NCBI RefSeq assembly: GCF_014836405.1
Contig: NZ_JACSQU010000001.1
Coordinates: 124,001 to 188,000, forward strand
DNA length: 64,000 nucleotides
Source: Brevundimonas guildfordensis
GTDB lineage: Bacteria > Pseudomonadota > Alphaproteobacteria > Caulobacterales > Caulobacteraceae
Reading direction: 5' to 3'
How positions within the stretch are numbered: the stretch's first letter is position 1; every line of letters starts with the position of its first letter. Shown here in pieces: positions 26,353 through 36,008 of the stretch. The translations under genes and the position numbers were made by a program. A model generated the notes under the pieces. The model did not search any database. It had not been told where the DNA came from and was given only the letters and a program-made list of their open reading frames with translations.

Positions 26353-27714
26353 ATGAGCGCGCGAATTCTGGTGGTCGACGACGTAGAGGCCAATGTCCGT
26401 CTGCTCGAAGCCAAGCTGACTCTTGAATACTATGACGTCCTGACCTGCGGCGACGGGACCTCGTGCCTGCCTATCGCGCGGGACGAGCAACCCGATCTGA
26501 TTCTGCTGGACGTCATGATGCCGGGCATGGACGGGTTCGAGACCTGCCGTCGGCTCAAGGCCGCCGAGGAGACGCGCCACATTCCTGTCGTGCTGGTGAC
26601 AGCTCTGGACGGCCGCCATGACCGTATCCGGGGACTGGAAGCGGGCGCTGACGATTTCCTGTCCAAGCCGCTGGATGATGTGATCCTGATGGCGCGCGTA
26701 AAGAGCCTGACGCGCCTGAAGATGGTCATGGACGAGTTGCGCGAGCATGAGGAGAGCAGCCGTCGGCTCGGTATGGACGCGGGCGGCGTCGGCCGTTTGA
26801 AGGGCTCGGGCGGTCGCGTTCTCGTCGTCGACGACAATGAACTTCAGGCCGAGATGATCGCGCGCGAGTTGTCGGTCGAACACCGGCCAAGCGTCGCAGG
26901 AGCCTTGGCGGAGGGGTTGGACGCCGCGAAGGGGGCTGTCGACCTCGTGATCGTCAATGTCTCGTCCGAAGGCTTCGACGGCCTGCGTCTGATCGCCCAG
27001 TTGCGTTCCAAGGAGGCGACACGGCGGCTTCCCATATTGGCGCTGATCGACACCCATGACCGGCCCCGTCTGCTGAAGGCGCTGGATCTGGGCGCGCACG
27101 ACATCCTGGCTCGCCCTGTCGACCCTGAAGAGATGTCGGCCCGTGTCCGGACACAGGTGAAGCGCAAGCGGTATGGCGACTTCCTGCGCGACAAGCTGGA
27201 CCACAATCTGGAGATGGCGATCACTGACCCGCTGACGGGCCTGCACAATCGCCGCTACATGACCAGCCAGCTCCAGGCCCTCGTTGAGCGCGCCGCCCGG
27301 GGCGGCGATTCAGTGGCGGTGCTGGTGCTTGACGTCGACCACTTCAAGTCGGTCAACGACACCTTCGGTCACGATGTCGGCGACGAGGTTCTGCGCGAGT
27401 TTGCGGTGCGGCTGGCGACCAATGTGCGCGCGGTCGATCTGCCCTGTCGGTTTGGCGGCGAGGAGTTCGTCGTGGTGATGCCAGGCACGTCGCTGGACGA
27501 CGCCCATCGCATCGCCGAGCGAATCCGACGCGACGTCGGAGCGGCGCCGTTTCGTATCAGCGGCGGCGAAGTGTTGGGCGTGACGGTCTCGGTCGGCGTG
27601 TCGGCCAGTTTAGGCATGAACGACACGCCCGAGGCCTTGATCAAACGCGCCGACGAAGGCGTCTACGAGGCTAAGGCTCAGGGGCGTAATCGCGTCGTCG
27701 CCCGCGCTGCCTGA
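26353..27714 (+). CDS. pleD: Response regulator diguanylate cyclase PleD
   Basis: Makes c-di-GMP from two GTP on phosphorylation, driving the stalked-cell programme. Three domains: REC1 (1-~120) with acceptor Asp53 in LLDVMMPGMD; REC2 (~150-270), degenerate with Asn at the acceptor position (VIVNVSS), i.e. an adaptor for dimerisation; GGDEF domain (~285-453) with active motif GGEEF and, five residues before it, an RAVD inhibitory site (RxxD) for product feedback. 453 aa, the same as Caulobacter PleD. Start overlaps DivK's ribosome-binding region closely, so co-translation is likely. Confidence 0.97.
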   Translation: MSARILVVDDVEANVRLLEAKLTLEYYDVLTCGDGTSCLPIARDEQPDLILLDVMMPGMDGFETCRRLKAAEETRHIPVVLVTALDGRHDRIRGLEAGADDFLSKPLDDVILMARVKSLTRLKMVMDELREHEESSRRLGMDAGGVGRLKGSGGRVLVVDDNELQAEMIARELSVEHRPSVAGALAEGLDAAKGAVDLVIVNVSSEGFDGLRLIAQLRSKEATRRLPILALIDTHDRPRLLKALDLGAHDILARPVDPEEMSARVRTQVKRKRYGDFLRDKLDHNLEMAITDPLTGLHNRRYMTSQLQALVERAARGGDSVAVLVLDVDHFKSVNDTFGHDVGDEVLREFAVRLATNVRAVDLPCRFGGEEFVVVMPGTSLDDAHRIAERIRRDVGAAPFRISGGEVLGVTVSVGVSASLGMNDTPEALIKRADEGVYEAKAQGRNRVVARAA

Positions 27715-27743
27715 CGCGACATTTCCCGCCAGGGCGCAACGAA

Positions 27744-27771
27744 AAACGCCCGGTCCTGCGACCGGGCGTTT
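27744..27771. terminator. Bidirectional terminator between pleD and rpmG
   Basis: 11-bp stem (27744-27754 with 27761-27771) with a 6-base loop. The minus strand has a run of five T after the stem, the plus strand TTTCGATTCTT, so it is better for rpmG than for pleD. Confidence 0.75.
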
Positions 27772-27805
27772 CGATTCTTGCAGATTCAAGCGGAGGGCGA
27801 AGCCC

Positions 27806-27973
27806 TTACTTGATCTTGCCTTCCTTGAACTCGACGTGCTTGCGGACGACCGGGTCGTACTTCTTAACGACCATCTTCTCGGTCATCGTACGGGCGTTCT
27901 TCTTGGTGACGTAGAAGAAGCCGGTGTCAGCGGTGGAGTTCAGGCGGATCTTGATGGAAGCCGGTTTGGCCAT
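27806..27973 (-). CDS. rpmG: 50S ribosomal protein L33
   Basis: A 55 aa ribosomal protein of the large subunit. The translation begins [20 protein letters not shown] and continues with [20 protein letters not shown] and [10 protein letters not shown], matching L33 of the Cys-free type. ATG at 27971-27973; the upstream minus-strand sequence carries AGAGGTAATT. It is too short for most ORF searches. Flanked by the terminator shared with pleD and followed by a gene-poor 126-base stretch upstream with no other feature. Confidence 0.97.
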   Translation of the reverse strand: MAKPASIKIRLNSTADTGFFYVTKKNARTMTEKMVVKKYDPVVRKHVEFKEGKIK

Positions 27974-28099
27974 CGGAATTACCTCTGCGACGGCGAAAGC
28001 CGCTTGAAATAAGAGGCGCGGAACATACTCACGCAGGGCCTAAAGTCAACGGTTTCGATGTCGCGTTGAGCGCCGCCTGTTAAGCGCTAGTGTTTCGCC

Positions 28100-28708
28100 A
28101 TGAAAAAGCCCTTCTTCAAGCCCGCCTACGCCCTTTCCGCCGCCGTTGTCGCCGCCGGATTGACCCTTTCCGCCTGCTCGTCCGAGCCCGTCGCCCCGGC
28201 GCCTGCCGAGGCCCCGGCGACGGCCCAGGACGCCTTCTTCGCCAATCTGACCGCCCTGTGCGGCCAGCGGTTTGAGGGCAAGGTCGTCACGAACGAGGCC
28301 GCCGATTCCGATTTCGCGGGCAAGCGCCTGCTGATGCACGTGCGCGACTGCTCGGCGGATGAGATTCGCATCCCCTTCTGGGTCGGCGAAGACCGGTCGC
28401 GCACCTGGGTGGTGACGCGCACCGATTCGGGCCTGCGCCTGAAGCATGATCACCGCCAGCCGGACGGCAAGACGGACCCGCTGCACTGGTACGGCGGCGA
28501 CACCGCCAGCGAAGGCACGGCCGAGCGTCAGGAGTTCCCGGTCGACCAGGAGTCCATCGATCTGTTCAACGCCAACGACGCCTCGGTCTCGACGACGAAC
28601 GTCTGGGCGATGGAGGTCCACCCCGACAAGACCTTCACCTATGAGCTCCGCCGGCCGAACCGTCACTTCCAGGTCGATTTCGATCTGACCAAGCCGGTCG
28701 CCGAATAG
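28100..28708 (+). CDS. Predicted lipoprotein, function unknown
   Basis: Signal peptide with lipobox (GLTLSAC, Cys about residue 26) followed by a Pro/Ala-rich linker. The folded part carries a repeated Cys pair (LTALCGQRFEG and MHVRDCSADEI) that could form a disulfide. Block LHWYGGDTASEGTAERQEFPVD and FELRR-type C-terminus resemble other Caulobacterales lipoproteins of this size (202 aa), which remain uncharacterised. It is the only gene between rpmG and the convergent Nudix gene. Confidence 0.75.
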   Translation: MKKPFFKPAYALSAAVVAAGLTLSACSSEPVAPAPAEAPATAQDAFFANLTALCGQRFEGKVVTNEAADSDFAGKRLLMHVRDCSADEIRIPFWVGEDRSRTWVVTRTDSGLRLKHDHRQPDGKTDPLHWYGGDTASEGTAERQEFPVDQESIDLFNANDASVSTTNVWAMEVHPDKTFTYELRRPNRHFQVDFDLTKPVAE

Positions 28709-28726
28709 GGCCTTGAGGCCGCCGCG

Positions 28727-29434
28727 TCAGTCCTGATGGTCGATGACGTGGCGGCCGCGCGCCATATGCACGAAGGGCAGGGGGCGCTGAGGCGTCTCCA
28801 GCCGCTCGGCGACCTCGCCCAGCACGAAGCGGGTGATGGCGGGCAGGTCGAGGCTCTGAGCCTCCTCCAGCGGGATCCAGGCGATCTCGTCCAGTTCGCC
28901 TGAGCCTTCGATGCGGTCCGGGTCGCGCAGGGCCTCGACCGGGGCCATGAAGAAGCGGGCGTCGAAGCGGCGTGATCGGCCCGGCGGGGTTATGGCGCGC
29001 GCCACATAGGACAGCACCGACAGATCGGGCAGGGCGCCGGCCTGACGATACTCCCGCCACGGCCCGACGACCGAGGCGGCCGGCGCGGGTCGGCCCAGGA
29101 TCAGCCCCGTCTCTTCAAACGTCTCGCGTACGGCGGCCAGAGCCAGGGCGCGGGCGCGCCGCGCGGGCATCTCTGCTTCCAGTCGGCGTGCAGCGTCATG
29201 CGATAGAGAGCCGGCGTCCGCTGCGGTGAAATCCGCCCGCTCGATGCGTCCGCCCGGAAACACCCACTTCGACGCCATGAAGACATGGCCCGGCGCGCGG
29301 CGGCCCATCAGGACTTCGGGCCGCTTGGCCCCGCGCGTCAGGATCAGGGTGGCGGCGTCCTTGGGGCGCTGGGCTCCGCCGGTGCGGGGCGCATCGGCCA
29401 GGTCCTTGGCGGCGTCGAAGGGGAGGGGCTTCAC
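28727..29434 (-). CDS. Nudix hydrolase
   Basis: Predicted Mg-dependent hydrolase of nucleoside diphosphate derivatives. The Nudix box is divided: GGRIERADF near the N-terminal side, with the catalytic helix RETFEETGL about 35 residues later, so there is an insertion, as in the NUDT7/19-like subgroup. 235 aa. It overlaps the RNase R stop by 4 bases (ATGA), so it is the downstream partner of an rnr-nudix operon. Substrate unknown. Confidence 0.87.
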   Translation of the reverse strand: MKPLPFDAAKDLADAPRTGGAQRPKDAATLILTRGAKRPEVLMGRRAPGHVFMASKWVFPGGRIERADFTAADAGSLSHDAARRLEAEMPARRARALALAAVRETFEETGLILGRPAPAASVVGPWREYRQAGALPDLSVLSYVARAITPPGRSRRFDARFFMAPVEALRDPDRIEGSGELDEIAWIPLEEAQSLDLPAITRFVLGEVAERLETPQRPLPFVHMARGRHVIDHQD

Positions 29435-31746
29435 CGCCGCTTGCCTTTTCTGACGCCCTTCAGGCCGCCGGAAGGCTTGGCGCCGTTGCCGGGTTTGGGG
29501 CCGCCGGGGCGGCCTTTCCCACGCTTGGGCGGGCCGTCGCCGCCGCGTCCGCGCATGCCGTAGCGCGGCGCCGGGGCGTTGGGATCGCGCGGGTCCGGTT
29601 CGGACAGCATTTCCAGCACCAGACCGCCGGTGACCGGCGTGGCCTCCATCAGCCGCACCTCGACGCGGCGGCCCAGCGGGAAGCGCTTGCCGGAGCGCTC
29701 GCCGACCAGGGCGTGAGCGCGGTCGTCGTGGGTGAAATATTCGTCGCCCAGCGTCGAGACAGGGACCAGACCGTCGGCGCCCGTCTCATCCAGCCTGATG
29801 AACAGGCCGAAGCGGGTGACGCCGGTGATCCGGCCGGTGAAGGTCGCGCCGACGTGCTCTTCCAGGAAGGCGGCGATGTAGCGGTCCATCGCGTCGCGCT
29901 CGGCGGCCATCGAGCGGCGCTCGGTTTCGGTGACGTGCTCGGCGATGCCGCCCAATTCAGCGATCTCGCGGTCGGTCAGGCCGTCCGAGCCCAGCCTCAG
30001 CCCCCGGATCAGCCCGCGATGGACGATCAGGTCGGAATAGCGCCGGATCGGCGAGGTGAAGTGGGCGTAGCGGTCCAGGTGCAGACCGAAGTGGCCGACG
30101 TTTTCAGGGCTGTAGATGGCCTGCATCTGGGTCCGCAGGACGACCTCGTTGACGACCTCGGCGTGCGGGGTCTCGCGGGTTTCCTCCAGCAGCTTGTTGA
30201 ACCGCTTGGTGTTCGGCGCCTCGCCCTTGTTCCAGGGTTTTCCAATGGTGTGCAGGAAGTCGGCCAGGTTGAAGATCTTCTCCTGGCTGGGCGTGTCATG
30301 GACGCGATAGATCAGCGGCGTGTGCGTCTTCTCCCGCGTCTCGGCGGCGCAGACGTTGGCCTGGATCATCATCTCTTCGATCAGCCGGTGAGCTTCCAGC
30401 GACTTGCGCGGCTCGATGCCGGCGATGCCGCCGTCGGGCGACATGATGATGCGGCGCTCGGGGCTTTCGATGGCCAGGGGGCTGCGGCGCTCGCGGCCCT
30501 TCAGCATGGTGCGATAGGCGTTCCACAGCGGATAGAGGATGGCCTCCATGATCGGCCCGGTCGCGTCATCCAGCAGGCCGTCGATGGCGGATTGCGCCTG
30601 TTCGTAGGACAGCTTGGCGTGGCTTCGCATCAGGCCGCGCGTGAACTTGTGTCCGGTCTTGCGGCCGTCCTTGTCGAAGACCATGCGCACGGCCATGCAG
30701 GCGCGGTTCTCGCCCTGCTTCAGGCTGCACAGGCCGTTGGACAGCACTTCGGGCAGCATCGGCTCGACCCGGTCGGGGAAGTAGGTCGAGTTGCCCTTGG
30801 CCCGCGCCTCGCGGTCCAGCGCCGTGTTCGGCCGCACATAGGCGGCGACGTCGGCGATGGCGACCCAGACGATCCAGCCGCCCGCATTGGCCGGGTCTTC
30901 ATCGCGCTCGGCATAGACCGCGTCGTCATGGTCGCGCGCATCGGCGGGGTCGATGGTGATGAAGGGGACGTGGCGCAGATCTTCGCGTCCCTTCAGCGTC
31001 GGCACGTCCTGATCCTCGGCCTCGCGCTCCACCGCTTCGGAGAAGCCGGTCGGCACCCCGTGGGCGTGGATAGCGATGATGGAGGCGGCGCGCGGGTCGT
31101 CCTCGCGACCGATGTTCTCAAGGATCTTGCCGCGCTTGGGGCCGTAGCGATGCTCGCCCTTTTCGATCGCGGCCAGCACCAGATCGCCGTCGCGCAGATC
31201 GGCGGCCTGTGCCTGCGGAACGATCAGCACGTCTTTGGAGCGTTTGTCGACCGGCTCGACCCGCGTCTCGCGCCCGCCCTTGCGGATGACGCCCAGCACG
31301 CGGTTGGCGCCGGTGTCCAGCCGCTTGACCAGACGCGCCTCCCAGCCGTCGACGCCCTGGCTGAACTTGACCAGCAGGCGATCGCCCATGCCGGGCGCGG
31401 GACCGCGACCCTCTCGGTCGGGCATAAGCACCGCGCGCGGCGCATCCTCTCCGCCCTTGACCAGCTGGACGTAAAGCTCGCCGTCAGCGTCGCGGTCGAC
31501 CACGTCGACGACGCCGACCGGGGGCAGGGCGCCGACCTCGGAAAAGCCCTTGCGGCCGCGTTTGCTGAGGCGGCCCTCAGCCTCCAGCTCCTTCAGCATT
31601 TCGCGCATCTGCCGCCGCTCGGCGCCTTTCAGGCCGAAGGCGCGAGCGATGTCGGCCTTTTCGGCTTCTCCGGCCTCACGCAGGAAGGCGATCAGGGTTT
31701 CTTTGTCGGGCAGGCCCGCAGCGGGGCGTTTTGGAGTCTTGACCAT
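29431..31746 (-). CDS. rnr: Ribonuclease R
   Basis: Processive 3'-to-5' exoribonuclease of the RNB/RNR family, active on structured RNA. The order of domains is an N-terminal winged helix (LREAGEAEKADIARAFGLKG), cold-shock domains, the RNB core (about 265-610) with ITIDPADARDHDDAVYAE, whose acidic cluster binds catalytic metals, and a C-terminal S1 domain (ATFTGRITGVTRFGLFIRLD). The basic Lys/Arg/Gly tail (RGRGGDGPPKRGKGRPG) is typical. 771 aa fits RNase R rather than the shorter RNase II. Coupled to the Nudix gene. Confidence 0.95.
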   Translation of the reverse strand: MVKTPKRPAAGLPDKETLIAFLREAGEAEKADIARAFGLKGAERRQMREMLKELEAEGRLSKRGRKGFSEVGALPPVGVVDVVDRDADGELYVQLVKGGEDAPRAVLMPDREGRGPAPGMGDRLLVKFSQGVDGWEARLVKRLDTGANRVLGVIRKGGRETRVEPVDKRSKDVLIVPQAQAADLRDGDLVLAAIEKGEHRYGPKRGKILENIGREDDPRAASIIAIHAHGVPTGFSEAVEREAEDQDVPTLKGREDLRHVPFITIDPADARDHDDAVYAERDEDPANAGGWIVWVAIADVAAYVRPNTALDREARAKGNSTYFPDRVEPMLPEVLSNGLCSLKQGENRACMAVRMVFDKDGRKTGHKFTRGLMRSHAKLSYEQAQSAIDGLLDDATGPIMEAILYPLWNAYRTMLKGRERRSPLAIESPERRIIMSPDGGIAGIEPRKSLEAHRLIEEMMIQANVCAAETREKTHTPLIYRVHDTPSQEKIFNLADFLHTIGKPWNKGEAPNTKRFNKLLEETRETPHAEVVNEVVLRTQMQAIYSPENVGHFGLHLDRYAHFTSPIRRYSDLIVHRGLIRGLRLGSDGLTDREIAELGGIAEHVTETERRSMAAERDAMDRYIAAFLEEHVGATFTGRITGVTRFGLFIRLDETGADGLVPVSTLGDEYFTHDDRAHALVGERSGKRFPLGRRVEVRLMEATPVTGGLVLEMLSEPDPRDPNAPAPRYGMRGRGGDGPPKRGKGRPGGPKPGNGAKPSGGLKGVRKGKRR

Positions 31747-31857
31747 TGCGCCCTTTCTAACGCGCTTCGCGATGAAAGGGTGAAAACTTGCAGGAGTTGA
31801 CCGCGAACGGGCGGACGCCCAGCTTCACAAGTCACCCGTGCAACGGAGCCTGCCCCC

Positions 31858-33261
31858 ATGTCGATGACCGACGCCCCCGTTCTCAGCCGTCCGGCCAAGT
31901 CCCTGCTGGATCTGATCGGCAAGACGCCGATGGTCGAGGTGACGCGGATCGACACCGGCCCCTGCCGCCTTTTCCTGAAACTGGAGAGCCAGAACCCCGG
32001 CGGCTCCATCAAGGACCGCATCGCCCTGTCGATGATCGAGGCGGCTGAGAAGGCGGGCTGGCTGAAGCCGGGGGGCACGATTGTCGAGGCGACGGCGGGC
32101 AATACCGGTCTGGCGCTAACCCTGGTCGGCAAGCAGAAGGGCTATAAGGTCCTGCTGGTCATCCCCGACAAGATGTCGAAGGAGAAGATCCAGCACCTGC
32201 GCGCCATGGGCGCCGACGTCCGCCTCACCCGCTCGGACGTGCCGCACGGCCACCCCGAATACTACACCGACATGGCTGAACGCCTCGCCCAGCAGATTCC
32301 GGGCGGCTATTTCGTCAACCAGTTCGCCAACGACGCCAACTCCGAGGCTCATTTCAAGACGACCGGGCCCGAAATCTTCGAGCAGATGGACGGCGACATC
32401 GACGCCTTCGTCGCCGGCATCGGCTCGGGCGGGACGATCACGGGCAACGCCCGCTATTTCAAAGCGCAGGGCTCCAAGGCGAAGATCATCCTGGCCGACC
32501 CGGTCGGCTCGGCGCTGGCGGGCCTGATCAACGAAGGCGTGCCGGGTCCTGACGGCAGCTATACCGTCGAAGGCATCGGTCAGAACTTCATGCCCGAGAC
32601 GACCGATCCGGACCTGATCGACGTCGCCTATTCCATCCCCGACGCTGAAGCCATCGCGACGGTGCGCGAGCTGTTGTTGAAGGAAGGCATTCTGGCTGGG
32701 TCGTCCTCCGGCACCCTGATCGCTACGGCCCTGCGCTGGTGCCGCGAGCAGACCGAGCCGAAGCGCGTGGTGACCTTCGTCTGCGACACCGGCGCCAAAT
32801 ACCTGTCCAAGGTCTACAACGACGCCTGGCTGGCCGATCAGGGGCTGGCCGAACGCGAACTGCACGGCGACCTGTCCGACCTCATCAACCGCAAATACGC
32901 CGCGGGCGACGTGGTGGTGATAGGGCCTGAAGACACGCTGGACACCGCCTTCAAGCGGATGCGCGGCGACGGCCTGTCTCAACTGCCGGTCATTCAGGAT
33001 GGTCGTCTGGTCGGCATCCTGGACGAGAGCGACATCGTCCATATCCTGAACACCGACGACATCACGCGCCCGGAGCGCTTCGCCAAGCCGGTATCCTCGG
33101 CCATGACGCGCGATCTGGATACGCTCCAGGTGACGGAATCGTTGGACGCACTGATCCCTGTCTTCGACCGCGACCGCGTAGCCATCGTGCTGGATGGCGA
33201 GGCCTTCGTCGGTCTGATCACCCGCACCGACCTCATCAACCACCTTAGCCTGAACCGGTAA
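31858..33261 (+). CDS. Cystathionine beta-synthase
   Basis: PLP enzyme condensing homocysteine with serine to cystathionine. The PLP Lys is in the PGGSIKDRIA motif (about residue 48) and the pyrimidine/substrate loop EATAGNTGLAL follows; a GSGGTITG phosphate-binding loop is at about residue 190. The C-terminal ~120 residues form two CBS motifs (DTLDTAFKRMRGDGLSQLPV, SDIVHILN) that in other organisms bind SAM/AMP. Length 467 aa and the CBS domain distinguish it from cysteine synthase. It is followed 4 bases later by the gamma-lyase-type gene, giving a reverse transsulfuration pair. No SAM riboswitch seen upstream. Confidence 0.92.
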   Translation: MSMTDAPVLSRPAKSLLDLIGKTPMVEVTRIDTGPCRLFLKLESQNPGGSIKDRIALSMIEAAEKAGWLKPGGTIVEATAGNTGLALTLVGKQKGYKVLLVIPDKMSKEKIQHLRAMGADVRLTRSDVPHGHPEYYTDMAERLAQQIPGGYFVNQFANDANSEAHFKTTGPEIFEQMDGDIDAFVAGIGSGGTITGNARYFKAQGSKAKIILADPVGSALAGLINEGVPGPDGSYTVEGIGQNFMPETTDPDLIDVAYSIPDAEAIATVRELLLKEGILAGSSSGTLIATALRWCREQTEPKRVVTFVCDTGAKYLSKVYNDAWLADQGLAERELHGDLSDLINRKYAAGDVVVIGPEDTLDTAFKRMRGDGLSQLPVIQDGRLVGILDESDIVHILNTDDITRPERFAKPVSSAMTRDLDTLQVTESLDALIPVFDRDRVAIVLDGEAFVGLITRTDLINHLSLNR

Positions 33262-33265
33262 GTCC

Positions 33266-34429
33266 ATGTCCGAACTGAAGAACCGACAAGGCTTCTCCAC
33301 CCGCGCCATCCATGCGGGCCAGCGGCCGGACCCGTCGACGGGCGCGGTGATGACGCCGATCTACGCCACCTCGACCTACGCCCAGGAAAGCCCGGGCGTG
33401 AACAAGGGCTATGAGTACGCGCGCGGCAAGAACCCGACGCGAGAGGCGTTCGAGGCCTGCATCGCCGATCTAGAAGGCGGGGTTCAGGCCTTCGGTTTCG
33501 GATCGGGTATGGCGGCGACTTCGACGGCGCTGGAACTGCTGGACGCCGGGGCGCACATCATCACCGGCGATGACCTCTATGGCGGATCGTGGCGGCTGTT
33601 CGAGCGGGTGCGTCGCCGCTCGATGGGGCTGGATTTCAGCTACATCGACCTGACCGATCTGGCGGCGGTCGAGGCGGCCATCACCGACAAGACGCGGATG
33701 CTGTGGGTCGAGACGCCTACCAATCCGCTGATGAAGCTGGCCGACATAGAGGCCCTGTCGAAGGTCGCCAAGGCGCACAAGCTGATCCTGGTGGTCGACA
33801 ACACCTTCGCCACGCCCTGGAGCCAGCAGCCGCTGGCGCTGGGCGCCGATGTGGTCATGCACTCGGCGACCAAATATCTGAACGGCCACTCCGATATCGT
33901 TGGCGGCGTGCTGGTCGCCAAGGACGCTGAGTTGGCGACCCAGCTGAAGTTCCTCCAGAACTCCATCGGCGGCGTCATGGGGCCGTTCGACGCCTTCCTG
34001 GCCAATCGGGGCCTGAAGACGCTGGGCCTGCGCATGAAAGCCCACAATGAGAACGCCCTGGCCGTTGCGCGCTGGCTGGAAGACCGCAAGGACGTCGCCA
34101 AGGTGCTCTATCCGGGCCTGATCAGCCACCCTCAGCATGAACTGGCCGCGCGCCAGATGAACGGCCGCTTCGGGGGCATGGTCACCATGCTGATCGACGG
34201 CGACCTGGAGCGCACGAAGCGGGTGCTTGAACGGGTGCAGGTCTTCACCCTGGCGGAATCGCTCGGCGGCGTCGAAAGTCTGGTGAACCACCCGGCCATC
34301 ATGACCCACGCTTCTGTGCCCAAAGAAGTGCGCGAGGCTGGCGGCGTCACCGACAACCTGATCCGCCTGTCGGTCGGGGTCGAGGACATCGACGACCTGA
34401 TCGCCGACCTGGATCAGGCCATCGGCTGA
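33266..34429 (+). CDS. Cystathionine gamma-lyase/gamma-synthase family PLP enzyme
   Basis: PLP enzyme of the Cys/Met metabolism family, here most simply cystathionine gamma-lyase making cysteine, alpha-ketobutyrate and ammonia. Residues typical of the family: YEYARGKNPTREAFEACIADL (N-terminal PLP region), FGSGMAATSTALELL, the Lys in SATKYLNGHSD and C-terminal LGGVESLVNHPAIMTH. 387 aa. Sequence alone does not fully separate gamma-lyase from gamma-synthase; the immediate upstream beta-synthase argues for gamma-lyase. GTAAG precedes the ATG 4 bases after the previous stop. Confidence 0.9.
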   Translation: MSELKNRQGFSTRAIHAGQRPDPSTGAVMTPIYATSTYAQESPGVNKGYEYARGKNPTREAFEACIADLEGGVQAFGFGSGMAATSTALELLDAGAHIITGDDLYGGSWRLFERVRRRSMGLDFSYIDLTDLAAVEAAITDKTRMLWVETPTNPLMKLADIEALSKVAKAHKLILVVDNTFATPWSQQPLALGADVVMHSATKYLNGHSDIVGGVLVAKDAELATQLKFLQNSIGGVMGPFDAFLANRGLKTLGLRMKAHNENALAVARWLEDRKDVAKVLYPGLISHPQHELAARQMNGRFGGMVTMLIDGDLERTKRVLERVQVFTLAESLGGVESLVNHPAIMTHASVPKEVREAGGVTDNLIRLSVGVEDIDDLIADLDQAIG

Positions 34430-34484
34430 GGCTGATTGAGGCGCCGGGGTTCAAATCCTCGGCTTGCCTGCCTAGGCTGGGGCC

Positions 34485-35711
34485 ATGTTTGATTTTGACG
34501 CCATGCGTGAGCGCCTGGCGGAGTTCCCGACGGCGGAGATGCTGATCGGGCTCTGTCTTCTTGTCCTTGTCGCCCTCATTGCGGACTTTATCGTCCGCCG
34601 AGTTCTTACCCGATTGATCCTGAAGGTCGTCGGGCGGGCGGTGCAGGATCTCGACGTACTGTTGCAGCCGGTGGTGCGCAGCTTCACCCGCGTCGTTCCA
34701 GCCATCATCATCTACCGGGGCATCGGCGGCGTGCCCCATCTATCGCCCGGCGTCGTGACCCTGATCCAGAATGTGGCTGGGGCCTTTATGATCGTGGCGG
34801 TCGCTGTCGGCATCGGCGCGGCGCTGGACATGGCCAACGCCATCTACGCCCGCTCGCCGCGTGCGCATCGGCGCAGCATCAAAGGCTATCTTCAGGTCCT
34901 GAAGATCGTCATCTACGCCATCGCCACCATCCTGGTGATCGCTGCGCTGATCGACCAGTCGCCGTTGCTGCTGCTGTCGGGCCTCGGCGCGCTCGCGGCG
35001 GTGCTGATGCTGGTGTTCAAGGACACGATCCTGTCGCTGGTGGCGTCGGTTCAGTTGAACTCCAACGACATGCTGCGCGTCGGCGACTGGATCGAGATGC
35101 CTCAGGTCAACGCCGACGGCGACGTGATCGACATCGCCCTGCACACGGTGAAGGTGCAGAACTGGGACAAAACCGTAACCACCATCCCCACCTGGCGGAT
35201 GATCAATGAGTCCTACAAGAACTGGCGCGGCATGCAGGAAAGCGGCGGGCGCCGGATCAAGCGCGCCCTGTTGATCGATCAGGCCAGCGCGCGTTTCCTG
35301 ACCGAGGAAGAGCGCGACCGGCTGCGGCGCTTCACCCTGATCGACGACTACCTGGCGGACAAGACCGTCGAAATGGCCGACTGGAACGCCAAACTGGTCG
35401 CGGCCGGGCGGGACCCCGTCAACATGCGCCGCTCGACCAACATCGGCGCTTTCCGGGCCTATGTGCAGAACTATCTGGAGAACCACCCCCGCATCCGCCA
35501 GGACATGACGCTGCTGGTGCGCCAGCTGCAGCCGACGGAGACGGGCCTGCCGCTGGAAATCTACGCCTTCACCGCCACGGTCGCCTGGGCCGAGTATGAG
35601 GCGATCCAGGGGGACATCTTTGATCACCTGCTGGCGATCCTGCCCGAGTTTGGTCTGCGCCTGTTCCAGTCGCCCAGCGGCGCCGACTTCAGTCAGTTGA
35701 AGCCCGCATAA
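34485..35711 (+). CDS. Mechanosensitive ion channel family protein (MscS/YbdG-like)
   Basis: Membrane channel opening on osmotic downshock. Five membrane segments precede the beta-domain: LIGLCLLVLVALIADFIVR, VVTLIQNVAGAFMIVAVAVG, LKIVIYAIATILVIAALI and the pore-lining helix LLLLSGLGALAAVLMLVFKD. The MscS core then has LVASVQLNSNDMLRVGDWIEMPQVNADGDV. C-terminal insert near KTVTTIPTWRMINESYKNW marks the YbdG subgroup rather than small MscS. 408 aa. Stand-alone gene. Confidence 0.93.
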   Translation: MFDFDAMRERLAEFPTAEMLIGLCLLVLVALIADFIVRRVLTRLILKVVGRAVQDLDVLLQPVVRSFTRVVPAIIIYRGIGGVPHLSPGVVTLIQNVAGAFMIVAVAVGIGAALDMANAIYARSPRAHRRSIKGYLQVLKIVIYAIATILVIAALIDQSPLLLLSGLGALAAVLMLVFKDTILSLVASVQLNSNDMLRVGDWIEMPQVNADGDVIDIALHTVKVQNWDKTVTTIPTWRMINESYKNWRGMQESGGRRIKRALLIDQASARFLTEEERDRLRRFTLIDDYLADKTVEMADWNAKLVAAGRDPVNMRRSTNIGAFRAYVQNYLENHPRIRQDMTLLVRQLQPTETGLPLEIYAFTATVAWAEYEAIQGDIFDHLLAILPEFGLRLFQSPSGADFSQLKPA

Positions 35712-35714
35712 GAA

Positions 35715-35744
35715 AAGCGCGCAGAGGGCGACCTCTGCGCGCTT
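35715..35744. terminator. Hairpin terminator between the channel gene and cspA
   Basis: 12-bp stem (35715-35726 with 35733-35744), six-base loop. A T-run follows on the minus strand (CTTTTC), so it mainly ends the cold-shock transcript; the plus side lacks a T-run. Confidence 0.7.
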
Positions 35745-35795
35745 CAATCCTTGTCACCTACGCCCATCGTCGCCGACGGGGAGGGGACGGCTGGA

Positions 35796-36008
35796 TCAGC
35801 CTTCGGTCTTCAGTTGACCGGCCGATTCCTTGCCCGAGCGACGGTCGCGCTCGATTTCGTAGGAAACCTTTTGGTTTTCGTCCAGGCCGCGCAGGCCGGC
35901 TTGCTCGACGGCCGAGATGTGGACGAAAACGTCCTTGCCGCCGTCATCCGGCTGGATGAAGCCGTAGCCCTTGGTGGAGTTGAACCATTTAACAGTGCCG
36001 GTAGCCAT
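35796..36008 (-). CDS. cspA: Cold-shock protein CspA family
   Basis: Small RNA-chaperone with an OB fold. RNP1 KGYGFIQ and RNP2 VFVHISA are present in the usual order: [20 protein letters not shown] and [15 protein letters not shown]. 70 aa. Start ATG at 36006-36008 with GGAGG about nine bases upstream on the minus strand. The gap before the next gene (36009-36176) has no ORF and probably includes the long 5' leader typical of cold-shock genes; no clear promoter was found. Confidence 0.95.
   Translation of the reverse strand: MATGTVKWFNSTKGYGFIQPDDGGKDVFVHISAVEQAGLRGLDENQKVSYEIERDRRSGKESAGQLKTEG

Noticed and set aside
29713-31800. A 695-codon open frame antisense to RNase R
   Set aside because: High G+C creates long antisense frames; its translation is low-complexity with no domain and RNase R on the other strand is unmistakable.
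31747-31857. SAM riboswitch before the transsulfuration genes
   Set aside because: The ~110-base leader shows no SAM-II-like pseudoknot or conserved core.
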